Notes: generated by a model from the sequence alone, not told the origin. A stretch of DNA of 64,000 nt from Klenkia brasiliensis (GCF_900100695.1 NZ_FNCF01000005.1:300228-364227), one strand, 5' to 3'; shown: positions 21,499-31,183, counted from the first letter of the stretch. Numbers and translations: made by a program.

Positions 21499-21523
21499 CC
21501 GGCCCCGGCGCCCAGCGGGCCGG
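21499..21523 (+). terminator. Hairpin after dprA
   Basis: CCGGCCC (21499-21505) pairs with GGGCCGG (21517-21523) with an 11-base loop, directly after the dprA stop. It probably ends the comM-dprA transcript before the FRG gene. Confidence 0.5.
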
Positions 21524-21548
21524 GAGCGCAGGACGGCAGACTGACGGG

Positions 21549-22499
21549 ATGGCGGAGCAGGCCGACCCGCAGTGGGTGCGCAGCGGGTGGGGCCACCGCG
21601 TCGAGTCCCAGGACGAGGCGTACCGCGCGGTCATGCGCATCGTCTCGCTGGCGCCCCACCGGCGCTACGTCTGGCGGGGCTGCACCAGCAGCCGCCTCCG
21701 GGTCCGGTCCGGCCTGCTGCGCGAGCTGGTCGTCGACGAGGCCGACCCCCTGCCGGACGAGCTTCTCGTGCGGCAGAACGAGCTGGCCATCCTGCGGGCG
21801 GCCCGCGCGTGGGGTCCGGGCACCGGTCCGGCCGCGACCGACCTCGACCTGCTCGCTCACCTGCAGCAGCACGGTCTGCCCACCCGGCTGCTCGACGTGA
21901 CCGACAACCCCATGACGGGCCTCTGGTTCGCCTGCGAGGGCGGTGACGACGTCAGCGGGGTGCTCCTCGCCCTCGACGTCACGGGCCTGCCGACCTACCC
22001 GACCACCGACCCCCGGCAGGGCTCCGGCGGGCCGGCCGAGCCGCCGGCCCGGAGCCTGCGGCAGGCGCTCCGGCGGTCGGCCCTGGACGCGCGGCCCTTC
22101 CTCGTCCGCCCGGCCGTCCCGAGCGCCCGGATGGCCGCGCAGGAGGGTCTGTTCCTGTCGGGCGTCGTCCCGGCGTTCGCCCCGCAGTGCGGCGTCGACG
22201 GGTTGCCCCTCCGGCTCGGCACCCCGCCGGGCCGGGAGAAGCTGGCCGTGCTGTTCGGGGAGCGTCAGCGCCGGGCCGGGCGCCCCACGAGGCTGCCGCT
22301 CTGCGCGCTCGTCGTCCCACCCGGCCTCAAGGCCACCATCCGCAACCACCTGACGGCGCTCAACCGGCGGCGCAGCGTGCTGTACCCGGACGTCGAGGGG
22401 TTCCGGGACGCCTACCGGGGCGACCACGTCGACCTCGACCTCGACGCGGTCCGGCCGGTCGTCTCCGCCCACGACGACGTGGACGCGGGGGAGCCCTGA
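21549..22499 (+). CDS. FRG-domain protein
   Basis: A 316-aa protein with the FRG domain: the eponymous aromatic-Arg-Gly as YVWRG (40-44) and the second signature [10 protein letters not shown] (107-116) followed by [10 protein letters not shown]. The biochemical activity of the domain is not established; related proteins occur sporadically in accessory and defence-associated DNA. No transmembrane or second recognised domain is visible; the C-terminal ~100 residues are basic, then acidic. ATG 21549 is the first start consistent with the domain. The gene interrupts the conserved dprA-xerC neighbourhood and uses a less GC-strict third codon position by eye, suggesting acquisition. Confidence 0.85.
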   Translation: MAEQADPQWVRSGWGHRVESQDEAYRAVMRIVSLAPHRRYVWRGCTSSRLRVRSGLLRELVVDEADPLPDELLVRQNELAILRAARAWGPGTGPAATDLDLLAHLQQHGLPTRLLDVTDNPMTGLWFACEGGDDVSGVLLALDVTGLPTYPTTDPRQGSGGPAEPPARSLRQALRRSALDARPFLVRPAVPSARMAAQEGLFLSGVVPAFAPQCGVDGLPLRLGTPPGREKLAVLFGERQRRAGRPTRLPLCALVVPPGLKATIRNHLTALNRRRSVLYPDVEGFRDAYRGDHVDLDLDAVRPVVSAHDDVDAGEP

Positions 22500-22627
22500 C
22501 CCGGCCGGTGACCGACGGTGACGGGCGCGGTGGCGGTCCACCCGGTCGGTGCCGCGTCCCGCACCGGGGCGTGGTCCTCCCGGCGAGCCCGGTTGACCCG
22601 CCCCGGACGCTCGCGCAGGCTCGCGAC

Positions 22628-23584
22628 GTGACCGGCCGGACCGCTGCCCAGCGCGCGGCCCTGCCCCCGGCGCTGGCCGAGCCCCTGGACGCCTGGGTCG
22701 AGCACCTGACCGCCGGCCGCGACCTGTCCGGGCACACGGTGCGCGCCTACACCGCCGACGTCGTCTCCCTGCTGGACCACCTGGTCCGCCGCGGGGGCAG
22801 CCAGGTGGCCGACCTGGACCTGGCGACCCTGCGCAGCTGGCTCGCCCTGGGCCGCACCCGGGGCGACGGCCGGTCCACCACCGCGCGGCGGGCGGCGTCG
22901 GCGCGCAGCTTCACCGCCCACCTGCGCCGCGCCGGGCTGACCCCCGACGACGTGGGCCTGCGGCTGGCCAGCCCCCGGGCGCACCGCACCCTCCCCGAGG
23001 TGCTCACGGCCGACCAGGCCCGCGCGGTGGCCGAGGCGCCGCGCCCCCCGGCCGAGGACGCCACGCCCGAGCAGGCCGCCGTGGCGCTGCGGGACGCCCT
23101 CGTCGTCGACCTGCTGTACGCCAGCGGCATCCGGGTGGCCGAGCTGGTGGGCCTGGACCTCGACGACGTCGACCACGGCCGGCGGCTGCTGCGGGTGCTG
23201 GGCAAGGGGCGCAAGGAGCGCAGCGTGCCCTTCGGCGTCCCCGCCGAGCGGGCGCTGCGCGGCTGGCTGGACGCCGGCCGGCCGGTGCTGGCGCGGTCCT
23301 CCAGCGGCCCCGCGCTGCTGCTGGGCCTGCGGGGTGGCCGGCTGGACGTGCGGGAGGTGCGCCGGGTGGTGCACGCGGCCACCGCCGCGGTGCCCGGGGC
23401 ACCCGACCTGGGCCCGCACGGGCTGCGGCACTCGGCCGCCACGCACGTCCTGGAGGGCGGGGCCGACCTGCGGTCGGTCCAGGAGCTGCTCGGCCACGCT
23501 AGCCTCGCGACGACGCAGATCTACACGCACGTGACGGTCGACCGGCTCCGGGCGGTCCACGCGGCGGCCCACCCACGGGCCTGA
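22628..23584 (+). CDS. xerC: Tyrosine recombinase XerC
   Basis: Resolves chromosome dimers at dif together with XerD. It is 318 aa with an N-terminal SAM-like DNA-binding domain (about 20-105) and a catalytic domain carrying the full set Arg169, Lys193, His264, Arg267, His290 and nucleophile Tyr299 (HGLRH and [12 protein letters not shown]). The location next to dprA and whiG is the conserved actinobacterial xerC locus, so this is not a phage integrase. GTG 22628 is chosen because family similarity begins about 20 codons later. Confidence 0.95.
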   Translation: MTGRTAAQRAALPPALAEPLDAWVEHLTAGRDLSGHTVRAYTADVVSLLDHLVRRGGSQVADLDLATLRSWLALGRTRGDGRSTTARRAASARSFTAHLRRAGLTPDDVGLRLASPRAHRTLPEVLTADQARAVAEAPRPPAEDATPEQAAVALRDALVVDLLYASGIRVAELVGLDLDDVDHGRRLLRVLGKGRKERSVPFGVPAERALRGWLDAGRPVLARSSSGPALLLGLRGGRLDVREVRRVVHAATAAVPGAPDLGPHGLRHSAATHVLEGGADLRSVQELLGHASLATTQIYTHVTVDRLRAVHAAAHPRA

Positions 23585-23597
23585 GGAGGAGCACACG

Positions 23598-24413
23598 GTG
23601 ACGGGGACCAGCCAGACGGATGCGCGCGAGGACGACCGGCCCGACACCGCGGCCGCGGACGCCGCGCTGGCCGACCTCTGGGCGCGCTACGTGGCCGGGC
23701 GCGACTCCGCGCTGCGGGACCGGCTGATCCTGCACTACGCGCCGCTGGTGAAGTACGTCGCCGGCCGGGTCGGCTCGGGTCTGCCCGCCCACGTCGAGCA
23801 GGCCGACCTGGTCTCCTACGGCACCTTCGGCCTCATCGACGCGATCACCCGCTACGAGCCCTCCCGCGAGGTCAAGTTCGAGAGCTACGCGATGGCCCGC
23901 ATCCGCGGCGCGATCATCGACGAGCTCCGCTCCACCGACTGGATCCCGCGGTCGGTGCGCATGCGCGCCCGCGAGTTCGAGCGCACCGTGGCCTCCCTGG
24001 AGACCAAGCTCCAGCGCAGCCCCACCGACAGCGAGGTCGCCGACGCGATGGGCGTCGAGGTGGAGGAGATCCGCAAGTTCCTCGGCCAGCTGTCCCTGGT
24101 CAACGTGGTCGCCCTCGACGAGCTGCTCGGCGACGACGACGGCGGGGGAGCGCCCCGGCTGGTCGACACGCTCAAGGACACCGCCGCCCTCGACCCGCAG
24201 GCGATGGCCGAGCACGGCGAGGCCCGCCAGCTGCTCGCGCGCGCGGTCGAGCAGCTGCCCGACCGGGAGAAGGTCGTGGTCAGCCTCTACTACTTCGAGG
24301 GCCTGACCCTGGCCGAGATCGGCCGGGTCCTGGGCGTGACCGAGAGCCGCATCTGCCAGCTGCACACCAAGGCCGTGCTGCACCTGCGGACCAAGCTCGC
24401 CGACATCGCCTGA
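23598..24413 (+). CDS. whiG: RNA polymerase sigma factor, FliA/WhiG family
   Basis: A 271-aa sigma-28-type factor with regions 2 ([16 protein letters not shown]...[17 protein letters not shown]), 3 and 4 ([37 protein letters not shown]). In Streptomyces WhiG starts sporulation; in motile relatives the same family transcribes flagellar genes. Either role is possible here. GTG 23598 has a clear SD (GAGGAGGA, 23583-23590). It lies 13 bases after xerC and probably shares its transcript. Confidence 0.95.
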   Translation: MTGTSQTDAREDDRPDTAAADAALADLWARYVAGRDSALRDRLILHYAPLVKYVAGRVGSGLPAHVEQADLVSYGTFGLIDAITRYEPSREVKFESYAMARIRGAIIDELRSTDWIPRSVRMRAREFERTVASLETKLQRSPTDSEVADAMGVEVEEIRKFLGQLSLVNVVALDELLGDDDGGGAPRLVDTLKDTAALDPQAMAEHGEARQLLARAVEQLPDREKVVVSLYYFEGLTLAEIGRVLGVTESRICQLHTKAVLHLRTKLADIA

Positions 24414-24418
24414 CCGCG

Positions 24419-25003
24419 GTGCCCGACGACGGCGCGGTGGCGGCCGCCGTGGCGGGGGAGCGGGCGCTGCTGGACCCGGCCGTGCGCGCGGACCCCGTCC
24501 GGGCCGGCGCCCTGCTGCACCCGGCGTTCCGCGAGGTCGGCGCGTCGGGGCGGCACTGGACCCGGGCGGAGATCCTCGACGCCCTGGCCGGCGAGCTGTC
24601 GCTGGCCGGCGAGCACACCGGGGTGCACGCGATGGCCGGCGAGCAGCTGGCCGACGACGTCGTCCACCTGACCTACGTCTCCGAGGTCGCCGGCCGGCTG
24701 GCCCGGCGCAGCTCGGTCTGGCGGCGCACGGCCGAGGGGTGGCGGCTGTGGTTCCACCAGGGCACCCCGTTCACCCCCACGGCAGCAGCCGCACCCGCGG
24801 GGGAGTGGGCAGCCGCAGCGGGTCCAGGTAGGCCACCGGCCCCGTCCGGGCGCCCCAGTGCAGGCAGGCCGCGGCGGGGCAGCCGTCGTGACCGGCCAGC
24901 AGCACCCCCAGCGGCGACCCGCGGGCGACCGCCTGGCCCGCCGCGACCGCCGGCTGCACCGGCTCGTAGGTGGTCCGCACGCCGTCGGGGTGGTCCACGC
25001 TGA
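24419..25003 (+). CDS. NTF2-like / DUF4440 family protein with antisense-derived C-terminal tail
   Basis: The first ~120 residues (ALLHPAFREVGASGRHWTRAE, then HLTYVSEV and GWRLWFHQGTPF) form a small NTF2-like/DUF4440 domain. The domain should end near 24780, but no stop codon occurs there; the frame continues about 75 residues to 25003 through sequence antisense to the M23 peptidase gene, giving a Pro/Arg/Ala-rich tail with no domain character. GTG 24419 begins 5 bases after the whiG stop. Function unknown. The tail may be real, or the protein may normally be processed; sequence alone cannot decide. Confidence 0.7.
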   Translation: MPDDGAVAAAVAGERALLDPAVRADPVRAGALLHPAFREVGASGRHWTRAEILDALAGELSLAGEHTGVHAMAGEQLADDVVHLTYVSEVAGRLARRSSVWRRTAEGWRLWFHQGTPFTPTAAAAPAGEWAAAAGPGRPPAPSGRPSAGRPRRGSRRDRPAAPPAATRGRPPGPPRPPAAPARRWSARRRGGPR

Positions 25004-25307
25004 CCACCGGCCGGCCGGCCACCAGCCCGGCGAAGGCGACCACCCCGGCCCCGGCGGCCAGCACCGGCGCACCGGGCGCGGCGGCGAGGTCGACGCCGCG
25101 GTGACCGGCGCCGTAGACCGTGGCCGGCGGGTCGAAGGCACGGGTGACCGCGGGGACGCCGTCCAGCGGCCACCGGTAGGGCCCGGCCGGTGCGGCGACG
25201 GGCCCGGCCGGCACGGGCGCCGGGGCGGCCGGTGCCGCGGAGGCCGCGGACCCGGTGAGCAGCGCACCGGCGAGCACGACGAGCAGGACCAGGCGGAGGA
25301 CGGGCAC
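24771..25307 (-). CDS. M23 family metallopeptidase (secreted)
   Basis: A 178-aa exported peptidase of the LytM type. GTG 25307 opens a signal peptide (PVLRLVLLVVLAGALLTGSA, then ASAAPA as cleavage region). The mature domain has the zinc motifs HRGVD and CLHWGA, with the second HxH partly replaced by LHW as in many family members. Likely role is cleavage or binding of peptidoglycan cross-links. A gene of this type next to rpsB is a conserved actinobacterial arrangement. Its 3' third overlaps the tail of the convergent NTF2-like frame. Confidence 0.9.
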   Translation of the reverse strand: MPVLRLVLLVVLAGALLTGSAASAAPAAPAPVPAGPVAAPAGPYRWPLDGVPAVTRAFDPPATVYGAGHRGVDLAAAPGAPVLAAGAGVVAFAGLVAGRPVVSVDHPDGVRTTYEPVQPAVAAGQAVARGSPLGVLLAGHDGCPAAACLHWGARTGPVAYLDPLRLPTPPRVRLLPWG

Positions 25308-25413
25308 ACCGCGACGGTGCCGCCACGAGGCGGCGCGCGGGCCGGCCGGGCCGCATCTGTGGACGGCGGCCCGGCCTGTGGAGGACCGCGGACGGGGCCA
25401 CCCCGGGAGCGGG

Positions 25414-25631
25414 TATGCTGAACCTGCGACCGGTCCGAGACCGGTCGACTTCGCGCGTCCTCCTCCCACCCCAGCGGTGGGGCGGCGCCCACCCCGGTCC
25501 CGGAGAGCACGGGTGCAGGTGGCCCGCAGGACGCCAGGGCGGTGCACCACCCGGTGCGCCGCGACAACCGGGAAGCGCGGTGGACCGGCCGGAGGGCCGG
25601 GTGCCGCGCGTGCACAGAGAGGCGGCGCCAC
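25414..25631 (+). promoter_or_regulatory. rpsB promoter region and long structured leader
   Basis: The 324 bases between the M23 and rpsB starts hold no gene. TATGCT (25414-25419) is a good -10 candidate. Just after the expected start point lies a perfect hairpin, CGACCGGTC-cga-GACCGGTCG (25427-25447), made of two GACCGGTC palindromes 11 bases apart. A second stem, CCCACC/GGTGGG, occupies 25465-25481. The remaining ~150 bases to the start codon are GC-rich without an ORF. A leader of about 200 bases suggests autoregulation by S2, which is inference only. Confidence 0.5.
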
Positions 25632-26564
25632 GTGGCAGTCGTCAGCATGAAGAACCTGCTCGACAGCGGGGTCCACTTCGGGCACCAGACCCGTCGCTGG
25701 AACCCGAAGATGAAGCGCTTCATCTTCACCGAGCGCAACGGCATCTACATCATCGACATCCAGCAGACGCTGGGCTACATCGACCAGGCCTACGAGTTCG
25801 TGAAGCAGACCGTCGCCCACGGCGGTTCGATCATGTTCATCGGGACCAAGCGCCAGGCGCAGGAGGTCATCGCCGAGCAGGCGACCCGGGTCGGCATGCC
25901 CTACGTCAACCAGCGCTGGCTGGGCGGCATGCTCACCAACTTCCAGACCGTCTTCAAGCGCCTCGAGCGCCTGAAGGAGCTGGAGGACCTCGAGCAGACC
26001 GGCGCGATCAACGGCCTGACCAAGAAGGAGCAGCTGGTCCTCTCCCGCGAGAAGGCCAAGCTCGAGCGCTCGCTCGGCGGCATCCGGGACATGAAGAAGG
26101 TCCCGAGCGCCGTGTGGGTCGTCGACACCAAGAAGGAGCACATCGCCGTCGGCGAGGCCCGCAAGCTGGGCATCCCCGTCGTCGCGATCCTCGACACCAA
26201 CTGCGACCCCGACGAGGTCGACTACAAGATCCCGGGCAACGACGACGCCATCCGCAGCGCCGCCCTGCTGACCCGCGTGATCGCCGACGCCGTCGCCGAG
26301 GGCCTCATGGCCCGCTCGGCCGCGCAGGCCAACGCCGGCCGCGGTGAGGGCGACGCCCCCGCCGGTGCCGACGCCGAGCCGCTGGCCGACTGGGAGAAGG
26401 AGCTGCTGACCGGTGGTCAGGGCGCCGACGCCGCCGCGCCGGCCGACAGCTCCGTCCCGGCCGCGCCGGAGCAGGAGTCCGTGGTCAGCGAGCAGCAGCA
26501 GGCGCCCAACGCCGGCGACCCGGCCGTGACCGAGATCGTCCAGGACAGCACGAACCAGGCGTGA
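25632..26564 (+). CDS. rpsB: 30S ribosomal protein S2
   Basis: A 310-aa S2 with the conserved start ([19 protein letters not shown]), [17 protein letters not shown], and [12 protein letters not shown]. The last ~70 residues are an acidic Ala/Gln-rich extension seen in actinobacteria. GTG 25632 fits the family start, with ATG 15 bases later as the only alternative. It leads the rpsB-tsf-pyrH-frr-cdsA series. Confidence 0.97.
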   Translation: MAVVSMKNLLDSGVHFGHQTRRWNPKMKRFIFTERNGIYIIDIQQTLGYIDQAYEFVKQTVAHGGSIMFIGTKRQAQEVIAEQATRVGMPYVNQRWLGGMLTNFQTVFKRLERLKELEDLEQTGAINGLTKKEQLVLSREKAKLERSLGGIRDMKKVPSAVWVVDTKKEHIAVGEARKLGIPVVAILDTNCDPDEVDYKIPGNDDAIRSAALLTRVIADAVAEGLMARSAAQANAGRGEGDAPAGADAEPLADWEKELLTGGQGADAAAPADSSVPAAPEQESVVSEQQQAPNAGDPAVTEIVQDSTNQA

Positions 26565-26570
26565 CCCGAC

Positions 26571-26609
26571 GGCGCCGCCCTCCGTCCGCGAGGGCGGACG
26601 GCGGCGCCG
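26571..26609 (+). terminator. Large hairpin between rpsB and tsf
   Basis: GGCGCCGCC...CCGTCCGC pairs with GCGGACGG...GGCGCC around a 3-base loop, with a small bulge. It begins 7 bases after the rpsB stop. In other bacteria an attenuator at this place lowers tsf expression relative to rpsB; the same role is plausible. Confidence 0.65.
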
Positions 26610-26648
26610 CGGCGTGTCCCCACCGTCCCCACCAGAAGAGGAAGTGAC

Positions 26649-27464
26649 ATGGCTGCTGTCACCGCTGCCGACGTCAAGCGTCTCCGCGACGCCACCGGCG
26701 CCGGCATGATGGACTGCAAGAAGGCCCTCACCGAGGCCGACGGCGACTACGACAAGGCCGTCGAGATCCTGCGCGTCAAGGGCGCGAAGGACGTCGGCAA
26801 GCGACTGGAGCGCTCCACCACCAACGGGCTGGTCGTCAGCCGCGACGGTGCGCTGCTCGAGCTCGACTGCGAGACCGACTTCGTCGCCAAGAACACCGAC
26901 TTCTCCGCGCTGGCCGAGCGGCTGCTCGACATCGCGCTGGAGCACAAGCCGGCCGACGCCGCCGCGCTGCTGGCCACCGAGGTCGACGGCCAGACCGTCG
27001 AGAAGCTGGTCGAGGGCGAGTCCGCCCGCATCGGCGAGAAGCTGGTGCTCTCCCGGGTCGCCATCTTCGACGGCCCGACCGCGACCTACCTGCACAAGCG
27101 GGCCACCGACCTGCCCCCGGCCATCGGTGTCGCGGTGCAGTACTCGGCCGGCTCCGAGGACGCCGCGCGGTCGCTGGCGATGCACATCGCCGCCGCCCGC
27201 CCGCGCTACCTGACCCGCGACGAGGTCCCCGCCGAGGCCGTGGAGACCGAGCGCCGCGTCGCCGAGCAGACCGCGAAGGAGGAGGGCAAGCCCGAGCAGG
27301 CGATCTCCAAGATCGTCGAGGGGCGCGTCAACTCCTACTACAAGGACTTCGTCCTCCTCGAGCAGCCCTCGATCACCGAGCCCAAGCGCACGGTGAAGCA
27401 GGTCATCGACGAGGCCGGGCTCACCGTCGACCGGTTCGCCCGGTTCGAGGTCGGCCAGTCCTGA
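26649..27464 (+). CDS. tsf: Elongation factor Ts
   Basis: Nucleotide exchange factor for EF-Tu. It is 271 aa with the N-terminal UBA-like domain ([21 protein letters not shown]) and the EF-Tu contact motif CETDFVAKN; the single dimerisation module is the size usual in actinobacteria. ATG 26649 is preceded by AGAGGAAG (26636-26643). A bidirectional-type terminator follows. Confidence 0.97.
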   Translation: MAAVTAADVKRLRDATGAGMMDCKKALTEADGDYDKAVEILRVKGAKDVGKRLERSTTNGLVVSRDGALLELDCETDFVAKNTDFSALAERLLDIALEHKPADAAALLATEVDGQTVEKLVEGESARIGEKLVLSRVAIFDGPTATYLHKRATDLPPAIGVAVQYSAGSEDAARSLAMHIAAARPRYLTRDEVPAEAVETERRVAEQTAKEEGKPEQAISKIVEGRVNSYYKDFVLLEQPSITEPKRTVKQVIDEAGLTVDRFARFEVGQS

Positions 27465-27469
27465 CCCAC

Positions 27470-27510
27470 CCTCCGGCCCCGTCCCCCGCACCGGGGGGCG
27501 GGGCCGGAGG
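27470..27510 (+). terminator. Strong hairpin after tsf
   Basis: CCTCCGGCCCCG...CCCCCG (27470-27488) pairs with CGGGGG...CGGGGCCGGAGG (27492-27510) around CAC, with one mismatch. It starts 6 bases after the tsf stop and ends about 65 bases before pyrH. Confidence 0.85.
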
Positions 27511-27576
27511 TCTGTCCGGCACCTGTCGGGCAGGATGCGAGACCAGACCACCCGCGAGAGGACGACGAGACCGCCG

Positions 27577-28344
27577 ATGACCGACCAGCTCCCGCTCTCC
27601 GCCCCCACCGCCTTCCAGGCCGCGGGCGCGGGCGGCTACGACCGCGTCCTGCTCAAGCTCTCGGGGGAGGCCTTCGGCGGCGGCGGCATCGGCGTCGACC
27701 CCGCCGTCATCCGCGACATCGCCGAGCAGCTGGCCACCGTCGTCAGCCGCGGCACCCAGGTCGCGATCGTCGTCGGCGGCGGCAACTTCTTCCGCGGCGC
27801 CGAGCTCTCCCAGGCCGGCATGGACCGCGGCCACGCCGACTACATGGGCATGCTCGGCACGGTGATGAACTGCCTGGCCCTGCAGGACTTCTGCGAGAAG
27901 GCCGGCATCGAGACCCGGGTGCAGACCGCCATCACCATGGGCCAGGTCGCCGAGCCCTACATCCCGCGCAAGGCCATGCGGCACCTGGAGAAGGGCCGCG
28001 TCGTCATCTTCGGCGCCGGTGCGGGCATGCCCTACTTCTCCACCGACACCGTCGCCGCCCAGCGCGCCCTGGAGATCGAGTGCCAGGTGCTGCTGATGGC
28101 CAAGAACGGCGTGGACGGCGTCTACTCCGCCGACCCCCGCACCGACCCCACCGCGACGATGTACACCGACCTGGACTACTCGACCGTGCTGGCCGACCAG
28201 CTGGCCGTCGCCGACGCCACCGCCATCAGCCTCTGCATGGACAACCGGATGCCGATCGTGGTGTTCAACCTGCTGCAGGACGGGAACATCGCCCGTGCCG
28301 TCGCGGGTGAGAGGATCGGCACGTTGATCAGCCGGTCCGCCTGA
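27577..28344 (+). CDS. pyrH: UMP kinase
   Basis: Phosphorylates UMP to UDP. A 255-aa amino-acid-kinase-fold hexamer: [13 protein letters not shown] at the start, [41 protein letters not shown] and the late GTLIS. ATG 27577 is chosen; an in-frame ATG 14 codons upstream (27535) adds a non-conserved basic peptide. It begins a transcript with frr and cdsA after the tsf terminator. Confidence 0.96.
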   Translation: MTDQLPLSAPTAFQAAGAGGYDRVLLKLSGEAFGGGGIGVDPAVIRDIAEQLATVVSRGTQVAIVVGGGNFFRGAELSQAGMDRGHADYMGMLGTVMNCLALQDFCEKAGIETRVQTAITMGQVAEPYIPRKAMRHLEKGRVVIFGAGAGMPYFSTDTVAAQRALEIECQVLLMAKNGVDGVYSADPRTDPTATMYTDLDYSTVLADQLAVADATAISLCMDNRMPIVVFNLLQDGNIARAVAGERIGTLISRSA

Positions 28345-28402
28345 GGCCCCCGGCACCGACCACCCCGCACCACCGGCCCGCGGGCCACAGGAGGAGACAC
28401 AC

Positions 28403-28960
28403 GTGATCGACGACACCCTGCTCGACGCCGAGGAGCGGATGGACAAGGCCCTGTCGGTCGCCCGCGAGGACCTCGGCTCGGTCCGCACCGGCCGCGCCGC
28501 GCCGAGCATGTTCAACCGGATCGTCGTCGACTACTACGGCGCGCCCACCCCGGTGCCGCAGATGGCCTCCATCACCGTGCCCGAGGCCCGGATGGCCGTC
28601 ATCAAGCCCTACGACTCCGGTCAGCTGAACGCCATCGAGACCGCGATCCGCAACTCCGACCTCGGCGTCAACCCCTCCAACGACGGCCAGATCATCCGGG
28701 TCAACTTCCCGCAGCTGACCGAGGAGCGCCGCCGCGACCTGGTCAAGCAGGCCCGGAGCAAGGGCGAGGACGCCAAGATCGCCATCCGCAACGTGCGTCG
28801 CCGGGCCAAGGAGGAGCTCGACCGCATCGTCAAGGACGGCGAGGCCGGCGAGGACGACGTCCGCCGCGCGGAGAAGGACCTCGACGACCTGACCGCCCAG
28901 CACGTGGCCGGCATCGACGAGGCGATGAAGAACAAGGAAGCCGAGCTGCTCGAGGTCTGA
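28403..28960 (+). CDS. frr: Ribosome recycling factor
   Basis: Splits post-termination ribosomes together with EF-G. It is 185 aa, the standard length, with a three-helix stem and a beta domain: [61 protein letters not shown]. The GTG start at 28403 is preceded by a strong SD (AGGAGGAG, 28389-28396). Confidence 0.97.
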   Translation: MIDDTLLDAEERMDKALSVAREDLGSVRTGRAAPSMFNRIVVDYYGAPTPVPQMASITVPEARMAVIKPYDSGQLNAIETAIRNSDLGVNPSNDGQIIRVNFPQLTEERRRDLVKQARSKGEDAKIAIRNVRRRAKEELDRIVKDGEAGEDDVRRAEKDLDDLTAQHVAGIDEAMKNKEAELLEV

Positions 28961-28992
28961 GCCGCCCGACCGAGCCGACACCGCCCCGCCCG

Positions 28993-30090
28993 ATGGCCGC
29001 CGTCCCCACCCCACCACCCGGTCCGCAGCGACCGGGCCGTGGGCGTGCCCGGGTCGCCGAGCCCGGAACCGAGGCGCTGCCGGTGGTCGGCCGGCCCCCG
29101 GCGAGCGGCCCGGGCCGGCCCGTGCCGCCGCTGCCCCGGGTCCTGCCCACCGTGCCCGACGACCACGACCGTGACCACGACGCCGACGCGGACGGGCCGC
29201 CGGTGACGGCGCTGCCGGACGCCCTCGGCGCCGAGGCGACCGGCCGGCCGCCGGCCGAGACGCCGTCGGGCGCCCCCAGGGTCAGCCGCGCCGGGCGCGA
29301 CCTGGGTGCCGCGGTCGGCGTGGGCGCGGGCCTGGGCGCGGTGGTCATCGCGTCGCTGTTCCTCTACCGGCCGAGCTTCCTGGTCGTCGTCGCGCTGGCC
29401 GTGGTGATCAGCGTGACGGAGCTGGTCCGGGCCCTGGACAACGGCGGGTACCGGCCGCCGCTGCCGCCCGTGCTCGTCGGCGGCGTGCTGATGCTCGGCC
29501 TGGCCTGGGTCCGCGGCCCGTCGGGGCTGGTGGTCGCCTTCCTGGTCACCGTGCTGGCCGTGCTGCTGTGGCGGCTCGGCGACGGGCCGGTGGGCTACCT
29601 GCGCGACACCTCGGCCGCGGTCCTGGTGGCGCTCTACGTGCCGCTGCTGGCCGGGTTCGCGGTGCTGCTGCTGGTGCCCGACGACGGTGCGGCCCGGGTG
29701 CTGCTCTTCATCGCCACCGTGGTGTGCAGCGACGTCGGCGGCTACGCGGCGGGCGTGCTGTTCGGCAAGCACCCGATGGCGAGGCGGATCAGCCCGAAGA
29801 AGTCCTGGGAGGGCTTCGCCGGGTCGGTCACCGCGTGCGTGCTCATCGGCGTCCTGGCCATCACGCTGGCCTTCCACGGGCCGTGGTGGGGCGGCGTGGT
29901 GTTCGGGGTGGCGATGGCCGCGACCGCGACCGTCGGCGACCTGGCCGAGTCGCTCATCAAGCGGGACCTCGGTATCAAGGACATGGGCACGCTGCTGCCC
30001 GGCCACGGCGGGCTGATGGACCGGATGGACTCGCTGCTGCCGTCGGCCGTCGTGGCCTACCTGCTGCTGAGCGCGCTCGTCCCGGCCTAG
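28993..30090 (+). CDS. cdsA: Phosphatidate cytidylyltransferase
   Basis: Makes CDP-diacylglycerol from CTP and phosphatidate for phospholipid synthesis. At 365 aa it is longer than the enterobacterial enzyme because of a ~95-residue disordered, Pro/Asp-rich cytoplasmic extension. Eight or so membrane segments follow. The signature ESLIKRDLGIKDMGTLLPGH and GGLMDRMDSLL lie near the C-terminus. Its TAG stop shares a CTAG with the stop of the convergent DUF952 gene. Confidence 0.95.
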   Translation: MAAVPTPPPGPQRPGRGRARVAEPGTEALPVVGRPPASGPGRPVPPLPRVLPTVPDDHDRDHDADADGPPVTALPDALGAEATGRPPAETPSGAPRVSRAGRDLGAAVGVGAGLGAVVIASLFLYRPSFLVVVALAVVISVTELVRALDNGGYRPPLPPVLVGGVLMLGLAWVRGPSGLVVAFLVTVLAVLLWRLGDGPVGYLRDTSAAVLVALYVPLLAGFAVLLLVPDDGAARVLLFIATVVCSDVGGYAAGVLFGKHPMARRISPKKSWEGFAGSVTACVLIGVLAITLAFHGPWWGGVVFGVAMAATATVGDLAESLIKRDLGIKDMGTLLPGHGGLMDRMDSLLPSAVVAYLLLSALVPA

Positions 30091-30419
30091 AGCGGCGGCA
30101 GGTCGCCGGCTCCGCGGGGGCGCGGCCAGTCCACGACCCGGACGACGGCCTCGACCGGCAACCGGCCGTACAGGTGCGGGAACCGCATGGCCTCCGGGTC
30201 CCCGGGCACGCCCGGCTCCCAGCGCACGGGGCCGGCCAGCCGGTCCTCGTCGACGACCAGCAGGACGACGTCGTCGCGGTCGTCGAAGAGCCGCTGGGCC
30301 GGCAGGTGCACCTGGTCGGGGGCGGACAGGTGCACGAAGCCGACGTCGGGGAGGGGGTCGACGCCGCCCCTCCCGGCGGCCGCGGCCCAGTCGGCGGCGG
30401 TGGCGAGGTGCAGCAGCAC
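30087..30419 (-). CDS. DUF952 family protein
   Basis: A 110-aa cytosolic protein of the DUF952 family (opening LLHLATAADWAAA, then GFVHLSAPDQVHLPAQRLF and FPHLYGRLPVEAVV). The family has a glutathione-S-transferase-related small fold and no established role. GTG 30419 is the only fitting start. It converges on cdsA. Confidence 0.88.
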   Translation of the reverse strand: MLLHLATAADWAAAAGRGGVDPLPDVGFVHLSAPDQVHLPAQRLFDDRDDVVLLVVDEDRLAGPVRWEPGVPGDPEAMRFPHLYGRLPVEAVVRVVDWPRPRGAGDLPPL

Positions 30420-30452
30420 GCCCCCACCCTAGGGCGACCTAGGCTGCCGGGG

Positions 30453-31100
30453 ATGGACGAGCAGGCCGGGCCGACCGAGTGGGGCACCACGGTCGGGGTC
30501 GGCCCGTGGGTGGGTCCCTGGCCCGACGACCCGCGCTACGACCGGCAGCTGCTCGCCGAGGGTGACCGGCGCAACGTCGTCGACCGCTACCGGTACTGGA
30601 CGGTCGAGGCGGTGGTGGCCGACCTGGACCGCCGCCGGCACGACTTCCACGTGGCCATCGAGAACTTCGGCCACGACCTGAACATCGGCACGGTGGTGCG
30701 CACCGCCAACGCCTTCCTCGCCGCCGAGGTGCACGTGGTCGGCCGGCGCCGGTGGAACCGCCGCGGCGCGATGGTCACCGACCGGTACCAGCACCTGCGC
30801 CACCACCCCGACGTCGCGGGCCTGCTGTCCTGGGCCCGGGACGCCGGGGTGGCCGTGGTGGCGGTGGACAACGGACCCGGCGCGCTGCCGCTGGAGACGG
30901 CGGACCTGCCGCGGCGGTGCGTGCTGCTGTTCGGCGAGGAGGGGCCGGGGCTGACCGCCGAGGCCCGGGCCGGGGCCGACCTGACCGTGTCGATCTCCCA
31001 GTTCGGGTCCACCCGGTCGCTCAACGCCGGCGTGGCGGCCGGCATCGCCATGCACGGCTGGGTCCGGCAGCACGCCGACCTCACTGGTGGTGACCGCTAG
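30453..31100 (+). CDS. TrmH/SpoU family RNA 2'-O-methyltransferase
   Basis: A 215-aa SPOUT methyltransferase: FHVAIENFGHDLNIGTVVRTAN (motif 1 with the catalytic Asn/Arg), LLFGEEGPGL (motif 2) and SISQFGSTRSLNAGVAAGIAM (motif 3, SAM knot). It lacks the N-terminal substrate-binding domain of the RlmB type, so it is TrmH-like. The target, tRNA or rRNA, is unknown. It is divergent from DUF952 with 33 bases between starts. Confidence 0.92.
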   Translation: MDEQAGPTEWGTTVGVGPWVGPWPDDPRYDRQLLAEGDRRNVVDRYRYWTVEAVVADLDRRRHDFHVAIENFGHDLNIGTVVRTANAFLAAEVHVVGRRRWNRRGAMVTDRYQHLRHHPDVAGLLSWARDAGVAVVAVDNGPGALPLETADLPRRCVLLFGEEGPGLTAEARAGADLTVSISQFGSTRSLNAGVAAGIAMHGWVRQHADLTGGDR

Positions 31101-31183
31101 ATCGCTGACGGTCGCCGCGCCTCCGGCACACCGGGGCGGGTGCGCGGCAGCATGGGGGACCCCGTCCGTCCCGAGGAGACCCC

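Noticed and set aside
22628..23584. Phage integrase / integrative element marker
   Set aside because: The tyrosine recombinase lies at the conserved chromosomal xerC locus beside dprA and whiG, with no tRNA, att repeats or phage genes.
23598..24413. Sporulation or flagellar system encoded here
   Set aside because: Only the sigma factor is present; no sporulation or flagellar structural genes occur in the window.
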